A stretch of 64,000 nucleotides of DNA, taken from positions 702,961 to 766,960 of the forward strand of contig BCJX01000010.1 of NCBI GenBank assembly GCA_001600415.1, given 5' to 3'. Below are positions 11,609 to 21,909 of the stretch, one piece after another. This DNA comes from Pascua guehoae. Lineage: Eukaryota > Basidiomycota > Tremellomycetes > Trichosporonales > Trichosporonaceae. The notes below the pieces were generated by a model. That model saw nothing but the letters and a program-made list of their open reading frames with translations. It was not told the DNA's origin and searched no databases. A program made the translations under genes and the position numbers. Positions within the stretch are counted from its first letter, which is position 1. Each line of letters opens with the position of its first letter.

Positions 11609-12525
11609 ATGGTCTCAAATACGTCGACCCCGTCAAACGGGGTAGGCACAAGACCTGTGATAACTGACTATAGCCAACCGCTCGACATCCAAGCCTACCT
11701 CGAATGCATCGCCATTGAACAGCGGCATCAAGAGTCGCCGGACGACCACGAGGGTGACTGGGACCGAATCTCGCCGTATGGGCCGTACGTGCCCCGGGTG
11801 GATCTCGCCGCCCAAGGCCTAACCGCCCTCCGCCACGCCGACAGGACCAGAGAGCATGGACTCTGGATCGACGCATCCGAGGTGACTGCCGACGACATGA
11901 GCACCGCCAACTATGGGAGAAACCCATGGCTCACGTTTCTGGTGCGCACCAACCGGCTCGCCCAGGCGGCCTCGGACGCCGCATTCTATTCCAAGGACCC
12001 ATGGTCGCCCAAAGCAGTCGTCTACGTGAGTGTCCTTCCCCTGCCATTCCCCACCATTATCATCGACCCACATGCACTAAACACACACAGGGAAACGTGC
12101 GCGTACCATACCCACCCGGTCTGCGGGGTCCAGACACCAGCTGGTGGCTCTGGGGCGCAGCCAACGTCTACGGCCAAGGAAAAAGCCACCCCGTGACCCT
12201 CCTCGCCCCCGACCCCTCGGCGGATATTATCCGCGACCTGCGCTGGAACCTGTGCTCCGAGGGCGTCGAGCACGGTACCCTCCCCGTGCTCCCCTTTGAT
12301 CCCTTCCTCCAGGAATTGTTTGATACGGATCCAGAAGCGTACGACCAGCTGATCCGCGACGAGTGGCAAAGGGGCGCACCCATGGCCCCCTTTGCGGTCG
12401 GGTATGAGGAGTGGTGCGAAGGGGAGGGCACGGAGAGGCGCGCGCGCAATGACGCGTTTCTGGCCGCCCAGGATGCAAAGTGGGCGAGGTGGGCTTCACA
12501 GGCTGGGAGGGAGGGGGGCGCGTGA
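11609..12525 (+). CDS. unrecognised protein, two exons, 5' end uncertain
   Basis: Exons 11609-12025 and 12091-12525 join in phase (GTC TAC|GGA AAC) across a 65-nt GTGAGT...ACACAG intron, giving 283 residues from the first in-frame ATG. The product is soluble, rich in Trp, Asp and Pro, with YGPYVPRVDLAAQGL, WLTFLVRTNRLAQ and TSWWLWGAANVYG, and a charged tail. No family is recognised. A 59-codon open stretch in another frame starting at 11488 (MSAAGAVTAAPSSYF) looks protein-like. It could be an earlier exon, but the only strong donor nearby (GTAGGC at 11642) with TATAG at 11674 would make a 32-nt intron in the wrong phase. So the real start may be upstream, or the sequence may hold an error. 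Confidence 0.6.
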
Positions 12526-13706
12526 TGGTGCATGTATGACTTGGTTTGTGTCGAGGAGGTTTGTGGTTTGTGGTTATAGTTTGGGGCTTGTCGTCGCTGA
12601 CCAGTGTGGCATGTGGCACACGATCAAACGCCAGGAATGGCGTGGCGAGAAGCCCAGCTGGGCCAGGGTATTGTGATCCTGAGACATCTCTAGGTCCGCA
12701 TTCACATGTGGCAGTGACGCCAGAGGGGTGCCAGGCTCGCACCCTCGCACCGACGTGCTCTGTGCGGAAAACGTCCGTGCCACAAACACAGGCCAAGAGC
12801 CTGCCTGCAGCGTTCACCCTATTAATAAGTGACAGCTGCCACATGGGTGGCTCGAGCCCCATGATTCCAGTCTTCGCACACATGTCCACGTGTCCGTCTC
12901 GAGGCGTGATCGCGCATCCAGGGCCTCGGTACCAATCAACCCCTTGGACATGCACATTGTGCGGTGTTCGGTGGCACTGCCACCTGCCCACCTCGATTCT
13001 TCGTCATCTCCGACCCACAAGGACATGGACGAGGCCCCAGAAGTGACTCAGACGGCAAGAGATGCCATTTAGCCCAAGAAAAATAAACAGCTCTCTGGCG
13101 GCAGTGCCTGAACACTGCATTCCTTACAACTGATGCCGCCCACCCATCCGACAATAAACCGCCACGCACTCATCCAACAATCAACCACCACCTTTCAAGC
13201 ACGAGGGTGGCACACTTTTTGCTGTGATGGAGACGTGTCCGGTAAATTTCCAGCGCAGCACAACAGCACAACAGCACAGCAGCACATCACAGCGAGGACA
13301 CACACCGGATATGCCCCCGCGCGACCCTGCCATGGTTGCTCCATCACAAACATACGGCCTGGGGTGACGAAAAAGGGACATTAACCCTGGTTCCGGCGTC
13401 GCTGCTGCAGATTCCATGGTGCGCACACCAAGCTGCACATTGGGTGCATAACACGAGGCAACGCCGCGCCAACGCGGCGCGGCGAGGCAAGGCAGCGCTC
13501 GACGTGATCCCGCTTGCGTGGGGTATATATTCCTCACCTCAGCTCTGCTTGTCGTTGTTCTTGCATCTTCATACCCTCTACTCTCGCATTCAGCTACGCA
13601 CCTGTGGTTTGAATTTTTTCGTCATCGCAGCGCTCGTCGCTACAGCACATCGCTCGTCATCGCCTCACACCCCCGCGCAACCAGCCCAAGCTCCCCACAA
13701 GTCAGC
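12526..13706. other. intergenic and promoter region
   Basis: About 1.18 kb without a convincing gene. It has a CAACAGCACA-type simple repeat near 13260-13285, a GC-palindromic CGCCGCGCCAACGCGGCGCGGCG stretch at 13461-13483 (imperfect inverted repeat), and a TATA motif followed by a pyrimidine-rich leader ahead of the 13707 gene. Confidence 0.5.
13524..13531 (+). promoter_or_regulatory. TATA-box candidate
   Basis: TATATATT lies 176 nt before the ATG at 13707 and is followed by CT-rich sequence typical of fungal leaders. The position suits a transcript with a leader of 100-150 nt. Confidence 0.4.
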
Positions 13707-16282
13707 ATGACAGCTCGCCACCCGCTCTCCCTCGCCACACCGGAGACCAACAACCTCCAACCCCAAACCACCCTGCCCTTCAACCCCAACCCCCATCCCC
13801 AGCCGAAGCCCAAGCAGGGCCGCACCGCCGAGGCCAAAGCAGCCTCGCGCAAATGGTACCACTTGCGCACCAAGCACAAGCACAAGCAAAACGACCGCAC
13901 CAAACACACAAAGAAGACACGCACCAAGACCCAGACCTCGGGGCGGCGCCACGGCGGCAAAAAGACACGCACGCCCGCGCACGCGCCCAAGGCGCCCAAG
14001 AAAAACTATAGCCGCTACACCCGCCGCCGCCCCAAGGAGCTGGCCGTGGACATGAGCCCCGCGGGCGTGGCGCATGCCGAGGCGGCCCTCGCGGCCTTGC
14101 TGGACGCCCTTGCCGGCGATCCAGACGTGCCCGTTATTTTTCCCGCCCTCTTCAAGGCTCTCGCTCAGATTCCGATTGTTGGGCCCAAGAGGGGGAAAGG
14201 GCGATGCCCGAGTTTCTCGACCCGTCGATTCTGGAGCGGCGCGAAAAGGTGAGTCTTGCTATCCCTGCCACTTTTCTCGCGCTTTCCCCCTCGCGCTTTA
14301 CCCTTCGCCCCCCCTCCCCCCCCTTCGCGCTTTCCCCTCGCGCTTTCCTTATCCCATTTTCCCCGTCCCACTTGCCTTCCTCCCCGCCAACCTTTCCCCA
14401 CTGGCCTTCCTTCCTACTTTGNNNNNNNNNNNNNNNNNNNNNNNNNNNNNNNNNNNNNNNNNNNNNNNNNNNNNNNNNNNNNNNNNCCCCCCCCCACTAA
14501 CATCAGCTCCTCACCACCTGGCAAGCCCACTTCCCCACCTCGCCCTTCGCCGCCTGCGCCGAGGCCCCCTTGTTTGAGGCCATCATCAACACGCCCGCCA
14601 TCGTGCCCCTGTACGCGGCCTACTCGGACCAGCCCGCGCTCGTGGACCAGGAGAGCCATGCGTTTTATGCGTGGATGGGCCGCGAGGGGAGGGGGGCGTG
14701 GGGGGTGGTTGAGCAGGGGTGGGTTTCTGTGCGGGTGAGTGAGGTTTTTTTTTTGTTTCTTTTTTTGGGGGGGGGGTGGGTGTGACGCGGAGGTAGAATG
14801 TTGGGGTGTGTTGGGCTTGGTCATGTTGGGTCGTGTTTGGGTCGGGTTCGAGTGGGGTTGGGTTGGAGTTGGGTCGGAATTGGGTTGCGTTTGGGTCGTG
14901 TTGAGTCGTGTTGGGTTGTTTGGGTGGGGTTGGGTCGTGTTTGGGTGGGGTTGGGCGCTGTGGTAGTGTTGGTGGCTGTTGTTGCTGCTGCTGTTGTTGT
15001 TGTTGCCGTTGTTGTTGTTGTTGTTCTTGTTGTTGTGGTCGTCGTGGTGGTTGTAGTTGTGGTTGTCGAGGTGGTTGTCGCTGTGGTTGTCGTGGTGGTG
15101 GTTGAGGAAGAGAAGGACGAGGAGGACGAGGAGGAAGAGGAGGAAGAGGAGGAAGAGGAGGAAGAGGAGGAAGAGTACGAGGAGGACAAGGACGACGAGC
15201 AGGACGAGCAGGAGGAGGACGACGACGACGAAGAGGATGAGGAGGATGAAGAGGATGAGGAGAGGAAGAGATTTTGTTGGTGATGCGTGCTGGCCACAAA
15301 CACCCACACCCACCACAGAAAAATCCCCAATGCACACCACTAACTCCCAGGCAACCCTCTACTACATGCTCTACGACGAGTGGGTCCGCATCCAGACCGG
15401 CGCCGACACGACCGAGCCCACGTTCCCCGTTCCGCCCGAATTCTGGATAAAGTCCCCCATGGGCCGGGTCGTGTATGAGTTCATGCTGGGTGACGGCATG
15501 CGTGCCAAGGTGGGTGGGGGTGCGCGTGCGCGTGCGCGTGGGGAGGGTGTGGGTGGGGGTGCAGGTGTTGGCAATGGCGGTAGCAGTGGCAGCGGCGGCA
15601 GCCTTGGCAGTGGCGGCAGTGGTGGCAGTGGCGGCATCGTCGGTGGCGGTGAGACCAAGGACGCACAGGACGCCAGCGCGGCTTGCGGCCGCGAGATCAA
15701 CGCCATCTTCAAGGTCCCCGCCCCGAAGACGGCGTCCCCGTCGGCGCCCACGCCGACCATGGCCACCGAGTCTGTCCCGTGGTCCACCCCGTCTTCCTGG
15801 TCGTCCACCCAGTCCACCCCGGTGTCCACGCTGCGGTCCACCTTGTCACCCCCACCCACGTCACCCACGTCACCCATGTCGTCCATGTCGTCCATGTCGT
15901 CCACTTTGTCCACGACCAACACCAACCCCCCCTTCCAGACCTCCCCCACCACCTCCCCGGCGCCCCTCCTAACCCTCCCCAACCCCCCGCTCCTCCCGCT
16001 CCCCCGCCTCCTCGACCTGATCACCACCGCCGACCCCGCGCTCCGCCTCGCGGCCCAACGCTCCGAGACGCGCATGTACGTCCTGGCGCCCTCGGCGGAT
16101 CTCCTCGAGCTCCACTCGCTCATTTGCAAGCTTTCCGTGAGTGCGACACTGACTGGTTACCCTTACGCGTATCCAGCGCGCAGTCGAGGTTGGGTGGGCT
16201 GACGTTTTTCCAGATTACAGACGGGCCGGGGGCGCCGTGGGTGCCGTCCCAGGGGCTGGTGGAGGTGCTCGCTATGGAGTAA
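13707..16282 (+). CDS. unrecognised protein with basic N-terminus and Gly/Ser-rich insert, gap inside
   Basis: Exons 13707-14248, 14507-14734, 15351-16136 and 16214-16282; the three visible joins are in phase 0. The N-terminus is strongly basic (repeated KHKHK, KKTRTKTQ, TRRRPKE) and could bind nucleic acid or be nuclear (inference). The middle has SHAFYAWMGREG and TLYYMLYDEWVRI; later come a Gly/Ser-rich insert and a Ser/Thr/Pro-rich stretch. The C-terminus is ITDGPGAPWVPSQGL. Exon 1 starts in the ALAQIPIVGPKRG frame, but the donor at 14249 only fits the frame reading DPSILERREK, one base out. A base is probably missing in the G-rich run at about 14189-14203. The intron after it holds the 65-N gap. 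No family is recognised. Confidence 0.6.
14422..14486. other. assembly gap, 65 N, in an intron
   Basis: Run of N between donor GTGAGT (14249) and the acceptor at 14506, ending in a C run. The true length of the intron is unknown. Confidence 0.95.
14735..15350. repeat. 616-nt intron made of four simple-repeat blocks
   Basis: After the donor GTGAGTGAGG come a T run and G run (14744-14778), a TTGGGT/GTGTTGGG block (about 14810-14960), a GTTGTT/GTCGTG block (about 14963-15105), and a GAGGAAGAGG block (about 15105-15270). It ends TAACTCCCAG. Long open frames here are Val-, Asn- or Glu-runs and are not genes. Confidence 0.8.
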
Positions 16283-16673
16283 CATGGCTGTTGTCGGTGC
16301 GGGGGTTGTGAGAATTGGACAGTGTAGAGCGATGGAAGTCGGTAGGAAGGATAAATTGTGTACATGTAGCGTGCGGTCGGAGGCGCTGGAAGATGTATTG
16401 TGCAGATGCAGTGGTGCTCGATTACTCCGCAGCCAGCACTGCCGCTGACACTGCCAACTCGCCACATTCACTCAGCTCTCGTATTCACTTGCCCAGGTCT
16501 CGTATTCACCTCGCCCAGCTCTCAATCACCTTGCCCAGGTCTCGTATTCACACGGCACAACTCTCGCCCACCCCAACCGCCACCTCCCCAGCTTCTACGC
16601 ATCTAATTCTCCATCCAACAGTCTATACTGGCTACAGTCTAGCCCAAGCTCACCCTAGCCACACCTGGTTGCG
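16283..16673. other. intergenic between convergent genes, with short repeat
   Basis: A 391-nt spacer. At 16477-16553 there are three to four copies of a unit like TCTCGTATTCAC(T/C)TGCCCAG. No gene is seen. Confidence 0.6.
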
Positions 16674-19543
16674 CTAGTCGCACCGCTCAATGAGCCAGTT
16701 GCGCCAATCCTTGAGCACGCGCTGGCGCTTTTCGTCGTCGGCCTCGTCGATGCCGACCTTGAGCATGACTGGGGTCAGTGATGCCAGCGATATGCAGGCG
16801 CCAAGGGGAACGGGCACAGCAGTCAGGATTCTAACGCAGTCATGTGAGGGATACAGGTCCACGTCGCGAGGTATCGTGAACAGCGTCGCTACTTTGGACC
16901 CGGTTTGTTCAACACCTCGCCAAGTGGCAAGGTTTCCTCGCCTGCTCGCTCCGCTTTCATACCCCGCACAGCTCCTAGACCCATTTGCTCCACGCCTCGC
17001 CAAGTATGAAGGCGTTCTCACCTACCCCCGGACTCTCCGCAGGCCCACCCAGCACCCAGCGTCTCCGCCGCACTCACCATGCTCGTATCCGGGGTACATT
17101 TCAAACTGCTTGTCCTTGTTTGGCAGCCGCGCAAACAGCCGCTCCGTCGCGTGCGGGTCGGTGCAGCGGTCCGCGTCGCCGTGGATCATGCGGATCGCTG
17201 GGGTCAGCAGGTTCACGCATCCAAGTTTGGAAACGGTGTGCACCGACAGAACAATGGTGCCTGTGCTGCACCGCCGCGAATCCAAAATACTGCCTCTCTG
17301 CTTTCCTCAGTACTCACGAAGGTCAATCTCCTCTGCGCGCTTTTCAATCTCAATCATGCCGTCAAGCAGCGACAGGCCCGTCCCGACGCGCAAGAGGCCG
17401 TGGTAGCACAGCGCTGCCGTGAGCTTGAGCGCGTGTGAGGTGAGGGGAATAACTCACGGTCGGCGTAAAAGTCTTCCTCGACACGGGGGTCGTCGGACAC
17501 GTTGCCCCGCACGCCCTTAACGGCCGGGAGGGCGCCGGCGAGCGCGCGCACGCCCTTGCCTAGGAGTTCGACAATGTAGGGCGGGCGAGACTGCTTTGCC
17601 GCTGCGAGTTAGCGGGGCTCGTGCTTTGGCGCAGGGGTAGTTTAGCTGAGCGTGTAGGCCTTTCCCGCTTTGTGAGGTGTGGGGCCGTCGCCACGGTCTG
17701 GTCGGTGGCAGTCGTGCGTCATCGATGTTATTGCCACCGACGGGTGCGTGCACGAGGACTACCTCGCCGCTAGGGCAGGATATCGTACTGCCAGGTGCTT
17801 CGCTCAGGACGCCGGACTGCCAGCTCCCTCTCGCCTCACCTTCGACCATGGGACAGAGCACATATGCGCCCGCGACGTGCACGCGCGGACCCCCTTCCTC
17901 ATCCAAGGCGTCGGCGACGGCGTCGCTCGACCAGGTGGGTGGGTAGTTGATCGCATAGTCGAGGCTGGGGTGAGCTGGGAGAGACGACGGGAACGTACAC
18001 TGTCCATGCGCCCATAGAACTGTGCGTCAGCGAGAACGAATGAAACAAGTATGAATAGTCATGGGCGAGGACGAGGCGAGGACGAAAACACGCCCTACGC
18101 CAGTGTAGACCAACACTCACGCGCCAACGAGGAACACCTGGCTCTGCTTGCGTCCCCGCTCCTTGTCCCACTGCACGACGTCCTTGAGCACCGCGTGGAT
18201 CGTCGCTGGCAAGAGGTGGATGTCGGGAATGTACGAGTTGATTCTGCAGTAAGCGAGCGGACATGGGACCCCGTAACGCACCCCGTGGAGCGGCCATACT
18301 GATGTCAGCTGGGATGTCTTGCCTTGGCCATCATAAAGTCAGATTCTAGCTCACCGACGCGAGGTCCGGGAGGATGACGCGGAAGCCCGCCTTGAGAAAG
18401 TAGAGCACATGCGGTGCGTACCGGAGGGCATAGTCGCTCAGGCCTGCTGTCAGATGGAGGACGAGGGTGTTACACAACGAGTGGGTTCAGTGGTGTTTGG
18501 CATGTACCGCGCCCCAAGGTTCCTTTTCCCATACCCGCAACGCTCGTGGTGCCCACGGCACCCGACCCACTGGACACCACCCATGTTCACGAGGGTGGGA
18601 CATGGCTGCAGGACACACAACAACATGCAACATGACGAACATGTTTGAAGTGAGTGACCCCAAACGCCAGCTGTTTCAGATCGGCTTGGGCCGACACAGG
18701 CAAGAGCCAACAACAACAATGTTTGGTCGAACAGCGCCAGGCCGTGTCCAACGTGCCAGGGAGGTGCTCCGCAAGAGATGTAGTGCCACCGACACCAGTA
18801 CCACCGCCGACAGCATTGCGGGGCTATCGTATTGTGCAACTCGCCTAGCTCTCTCCACCGCATCAACCCAGCAGCTCGGGCGCGATCACGCCACCCTCCC
18901 GGACCCAACCACACGCTAACACGACGCCAACGCGACGCTACTCACCATGCACCATTACAATGTCCTTTCCCCTCCCCTTGCCGCCCGCCTCCCACCCGCC
19001 CTCGGGCTCGTCCATCTCCCAGACCGAGTAGACGATCCAGCGCGCCGTGCGTTCGGCGCCGGATACAATCTCCTCGGGTGTAAGCTGCACGTCTTCCGAG
19101 TAGACGACCTCGGTGGTCGTGTATGCCTCCTTCCACGTCTTGAACGCCGAGTAGGGCTTGAGGAAGATGCGCCGGAAGACGTGCTTGACCCCGGGCGTCG
19201 CCATGAGCTCGCGCGTCGGCTGGTGGTGCCCAATGAGATACCGCCCGTATGCTGGGGTGTTAGACGTGGACACAGGTTCGGGGGATGGTACATGGGCATC
19301 AAGGTCAGACGTACTTGGATCAGCGACCTTGTGGGCACCGCTCGCGACGAGGTACGGCTCGGCGACTTCCCTGGTGTGTCAGTTGCGGGTCAGCGATGTG
19401 GTTTGTGATCATGTGCAAACGTGCCATCGTTCATGGAACCAGTCGTGCCGATTGCTTCCAAGAGTGCACAGACGTCCTCTACCAAAACTTTCATGCTCAG
19501 TGAGTTAGCTTGGCACTTACCATACAGGATTGTGCAGCGGCAT
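16674..19543 (-). CDS. alpha/beta hydrolase (serine hydrolase, monoacylglycerol-lipase-like)
   Basis: Twelve exons (19543-19521, 19370-19315, 19251-18946, 18443-18355, 18298-18282, 18243-18121, 18019-17999, 17964-17840, 17601-17458, 17413-17318, 17197-17078, 16768-16674) sum to 1215 nt, giving 404 residues. Landmarks: oxyanion region VMVHG then LSDYALRYAPH; ILPDLASYGRSTG; nucleophile elbow VGASMGAWT (GxSxG); acid region MIHGDADRCTDP; and the catalytic His in PGYEHG. This is the S33 / hydrolase-4 arrangement of monoglyceride lipases and lysophospholipases. The lipid substrate is inferred from family only. Two exons are tiny (17 nt and 21 nt) and flank or carry the nucleophile. The intron at 18244-18281 is only 38 nt, while that at 18444-18945 is 502 nt. 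The short first exon (MPLHNPVW) was chosen because its phase fits exon 2; an ATG inside intron 1 (19497) does not. Confidence 0.85.
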
Positions 19544-21909
19544 GATGGTTGTTTACAGAAAGGGGATGGTGATGGCGATAAGAGACAACGTGCAGTTTGC
19601 TTATTGCCACCAACGTGGATGACGACGGTGACGACTGCTGGTGTGGAGGCACGTGCGTTTCACGTGGTCGCCAGGGTGAGTACCGCGGTTGTGTACGTGC
19701 ATCAGGTCGCTCCCCGCAGTCGAGGCAGGCTGTCTCGCTAGATCGCTAGCTTATAGCTTGCTCTTGCTAGCTCACTGGCCGGACCGGACCCGTACATGAC
19801 GGAGAGGATCAAGGTAACGTCCAGAAGCCCGAAGCGACTGTTGGATCGGACTGGCCTGCTCGGTGACTCGCCGAGAGATCCGACATTTGGTAACTCTGTG
19901 GTTTGTATTTGTTAATCAGCCAAGCGCCAAGCATGCATCGTGCATGAATCCCCAACAGGCGTCCCCCGCATGGCCCCATCGGTTGACGCGTTACTGTGGC
20001 GGACAAGCAATAAATAGTACGCAGGTGCACGGCAAAGAGCAAGCGCGCGTGTTCAGTCACAAGCGAGGATGAAGCGAGGCGAGGAGTCGACACGAGGGCA
20101 GGGCGATCGGTTTTTACGGAATGCTGGTAAGCAGAGACCGGTCCACACGGGCGACTCGACAGAGGGGAGGGAGATTTGCAGCTTTTGCCTTTGAGATTTG
20201 GTATGTTGGGTCGCTTGTCGTGTTCCTGTCCTGTACCTCAAAGGCGCCGCTCATTTTGTGCTTGCTCTGCTGGCATGCTTCCCGTCCCAGCCCTGCTGCT
20301 CCCTGCTGCCAAGTAATAATGTACACACATGTGCGGGGAGAAGGAGCCATTTGTGACTGCCGTGTTTGCCCCCTTTTGGGACGTGTTCAAATGGTTTTCC
20401 GAGCGGATCGGGTTTTACATAGAGTTTTAACGATCTGCGCGATCGGCAGCCTCCTGCAACCGGGCAGCAGGCAGAGCAAGCAACACATTTAGCAGAGCAG
20501 ATGTTGGTCGGACGTATCACCGGCCTCTGACCGAAAACCAAATCTCGGTGTCAGTCCGACAAGACTTTGCCCAAATAATGTGCGCAGCCGTGAGGATGCA
20601 TGCAGTTGATGCAATAATGCACGCATGTGGGCCCAAACAACAAGGGACTGACTGATTGACTAACTGACTGTCTGCCCGCCGGGGGTTGCGTTGCAGGGCC
20701 AAGGGGGACGGGGGTTTTGAGTCAGGTTGAACCCCACACAATGGTACGCCTCGTGACGAAACTGTCGTCTCCTCTCTGGCCCAGGTGCTGCTACTACAGT
20801 ACTGGCTACTGGCGCTACACTGGGCAACTGTGGGCAAGGCTAGGTGGGCTATCAAACACGGCCAGAGGCCAGACAGATACAGACAGACTAGGGAGACACA
20901 CATTACACAGCCACAGCCACAGTCAAAGCCACATGACCCCCCCGTTACCCTCCCCCCCATCCCCAACACACATTTGCATCCCTCGCCACTCCATCCTCGT
21001 CCTCCTCTGTCCATTACTACATCCACACTATCGTCTTTTTTACCATTGCTGCCCACGTTCAGCACGTTCCTTGTCGAGGTGCACAATTTTTCACCCGCTG
21101 CGTACCTCTTTTCAGGCCCAGGACAGTCACCGCTCAAACGCCCCACAGTGTCTCAGCCTCTGTCGTCATCTCCGCCGGGGAAACAATCACCACCGTACGC
21201 GCACGATACGCATCCTCCTCCCCTAAGACACTTTGATACGTGACAAACTCGGATAGACAACTCGACACCGACTACTACTATCTATCATCCACACACAACA
21301 CGTCTGCATTTCTCAAACTCTTTGCACGCCCACACCCCTCGGTCCGTCTGTGTACGTGTATACGGTAAGTGTGTGGCCGTGTGTGTCTCTCAACACGGCA
21401 TCTCCCCGTGTTCACTTCGGTCTCGGGCACGTCCCCGGTCCCCGGTGTCCAGAGTAAAGGCAAAGTTTCATGGTGGTCGCCACTTGGACCTCTGAGCGAG
21501 CTGGCCCTTTGCGTCCCCCCTCCATTTGACACAGCCTCGGCATCTGCGCACGGACGCGTCTTGTCTAGCGAGCATCGGATGGGCCAGACATGCGAAGACG
21601 CCGCATGACCGTGCATTCACGACGCCTCCTGGGCTGTTGGGGACATTCGGGATGCACCGTTCGTGCGACGAATCATCCCATGGTGCCCGGTGTCAACTCT
21701 CGCCACTATCCAAACTCGCCATCTGTGACGACATTAGAGCAACAACTCGAGAACTGTTTGCTGCCTCTCCCTCACCACCCATCATGTACCACGTCCCCAA
21801 CAATACTGACCCGCGCCTAGGACCCGACTTCTTCTTGAGCCTCCAGTCGCTTGTCACGTGGAAACCCCCTCCTATCCCAGCAACCCCCTCCCCGTCTCCG
21901 CCACCCAAC
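19544..21909. promoter_or_regulatory. divergent promoter region, hydrolase and neutral trehalase
   Basis: A 2.37 kb head-to-head spacer. No coding exon is supported. It holds GCTAGC-type short repeats (19737-19775), a C-rich block at 20937-20965 with several CCCC(T/C) runs that could act as stress-response elements (inference), and pyrimidine-rich leader sequence from about 20990. In-frame ATGs exist upstream of the chosen trehalase start, for example at 21784, so the leader may be shorter. Confidence 0.5.

Noticed and set aside
13518..13706. In-frame upstream start giving a signal-peptide-like MGYIFLTSALLVVVLASS before the 13707 protein
   Set aside because: It overlaps the TATA motif and the CT-rich leader, so it is probably 5' untranslated sequence read as protein.
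14741..15340. Long open frames made of Val, Asn/Gln or Glu runs on both strands
   Set aside because: They are produced by GTT and GAGGAA simple repeats inside an intron with good splice sites.
16283..16673. CGTATTCAC/GCCCAG repeated block considered as a transposon end
   Set aside because: Short imperfect direct repeats only, with no inverted ends.
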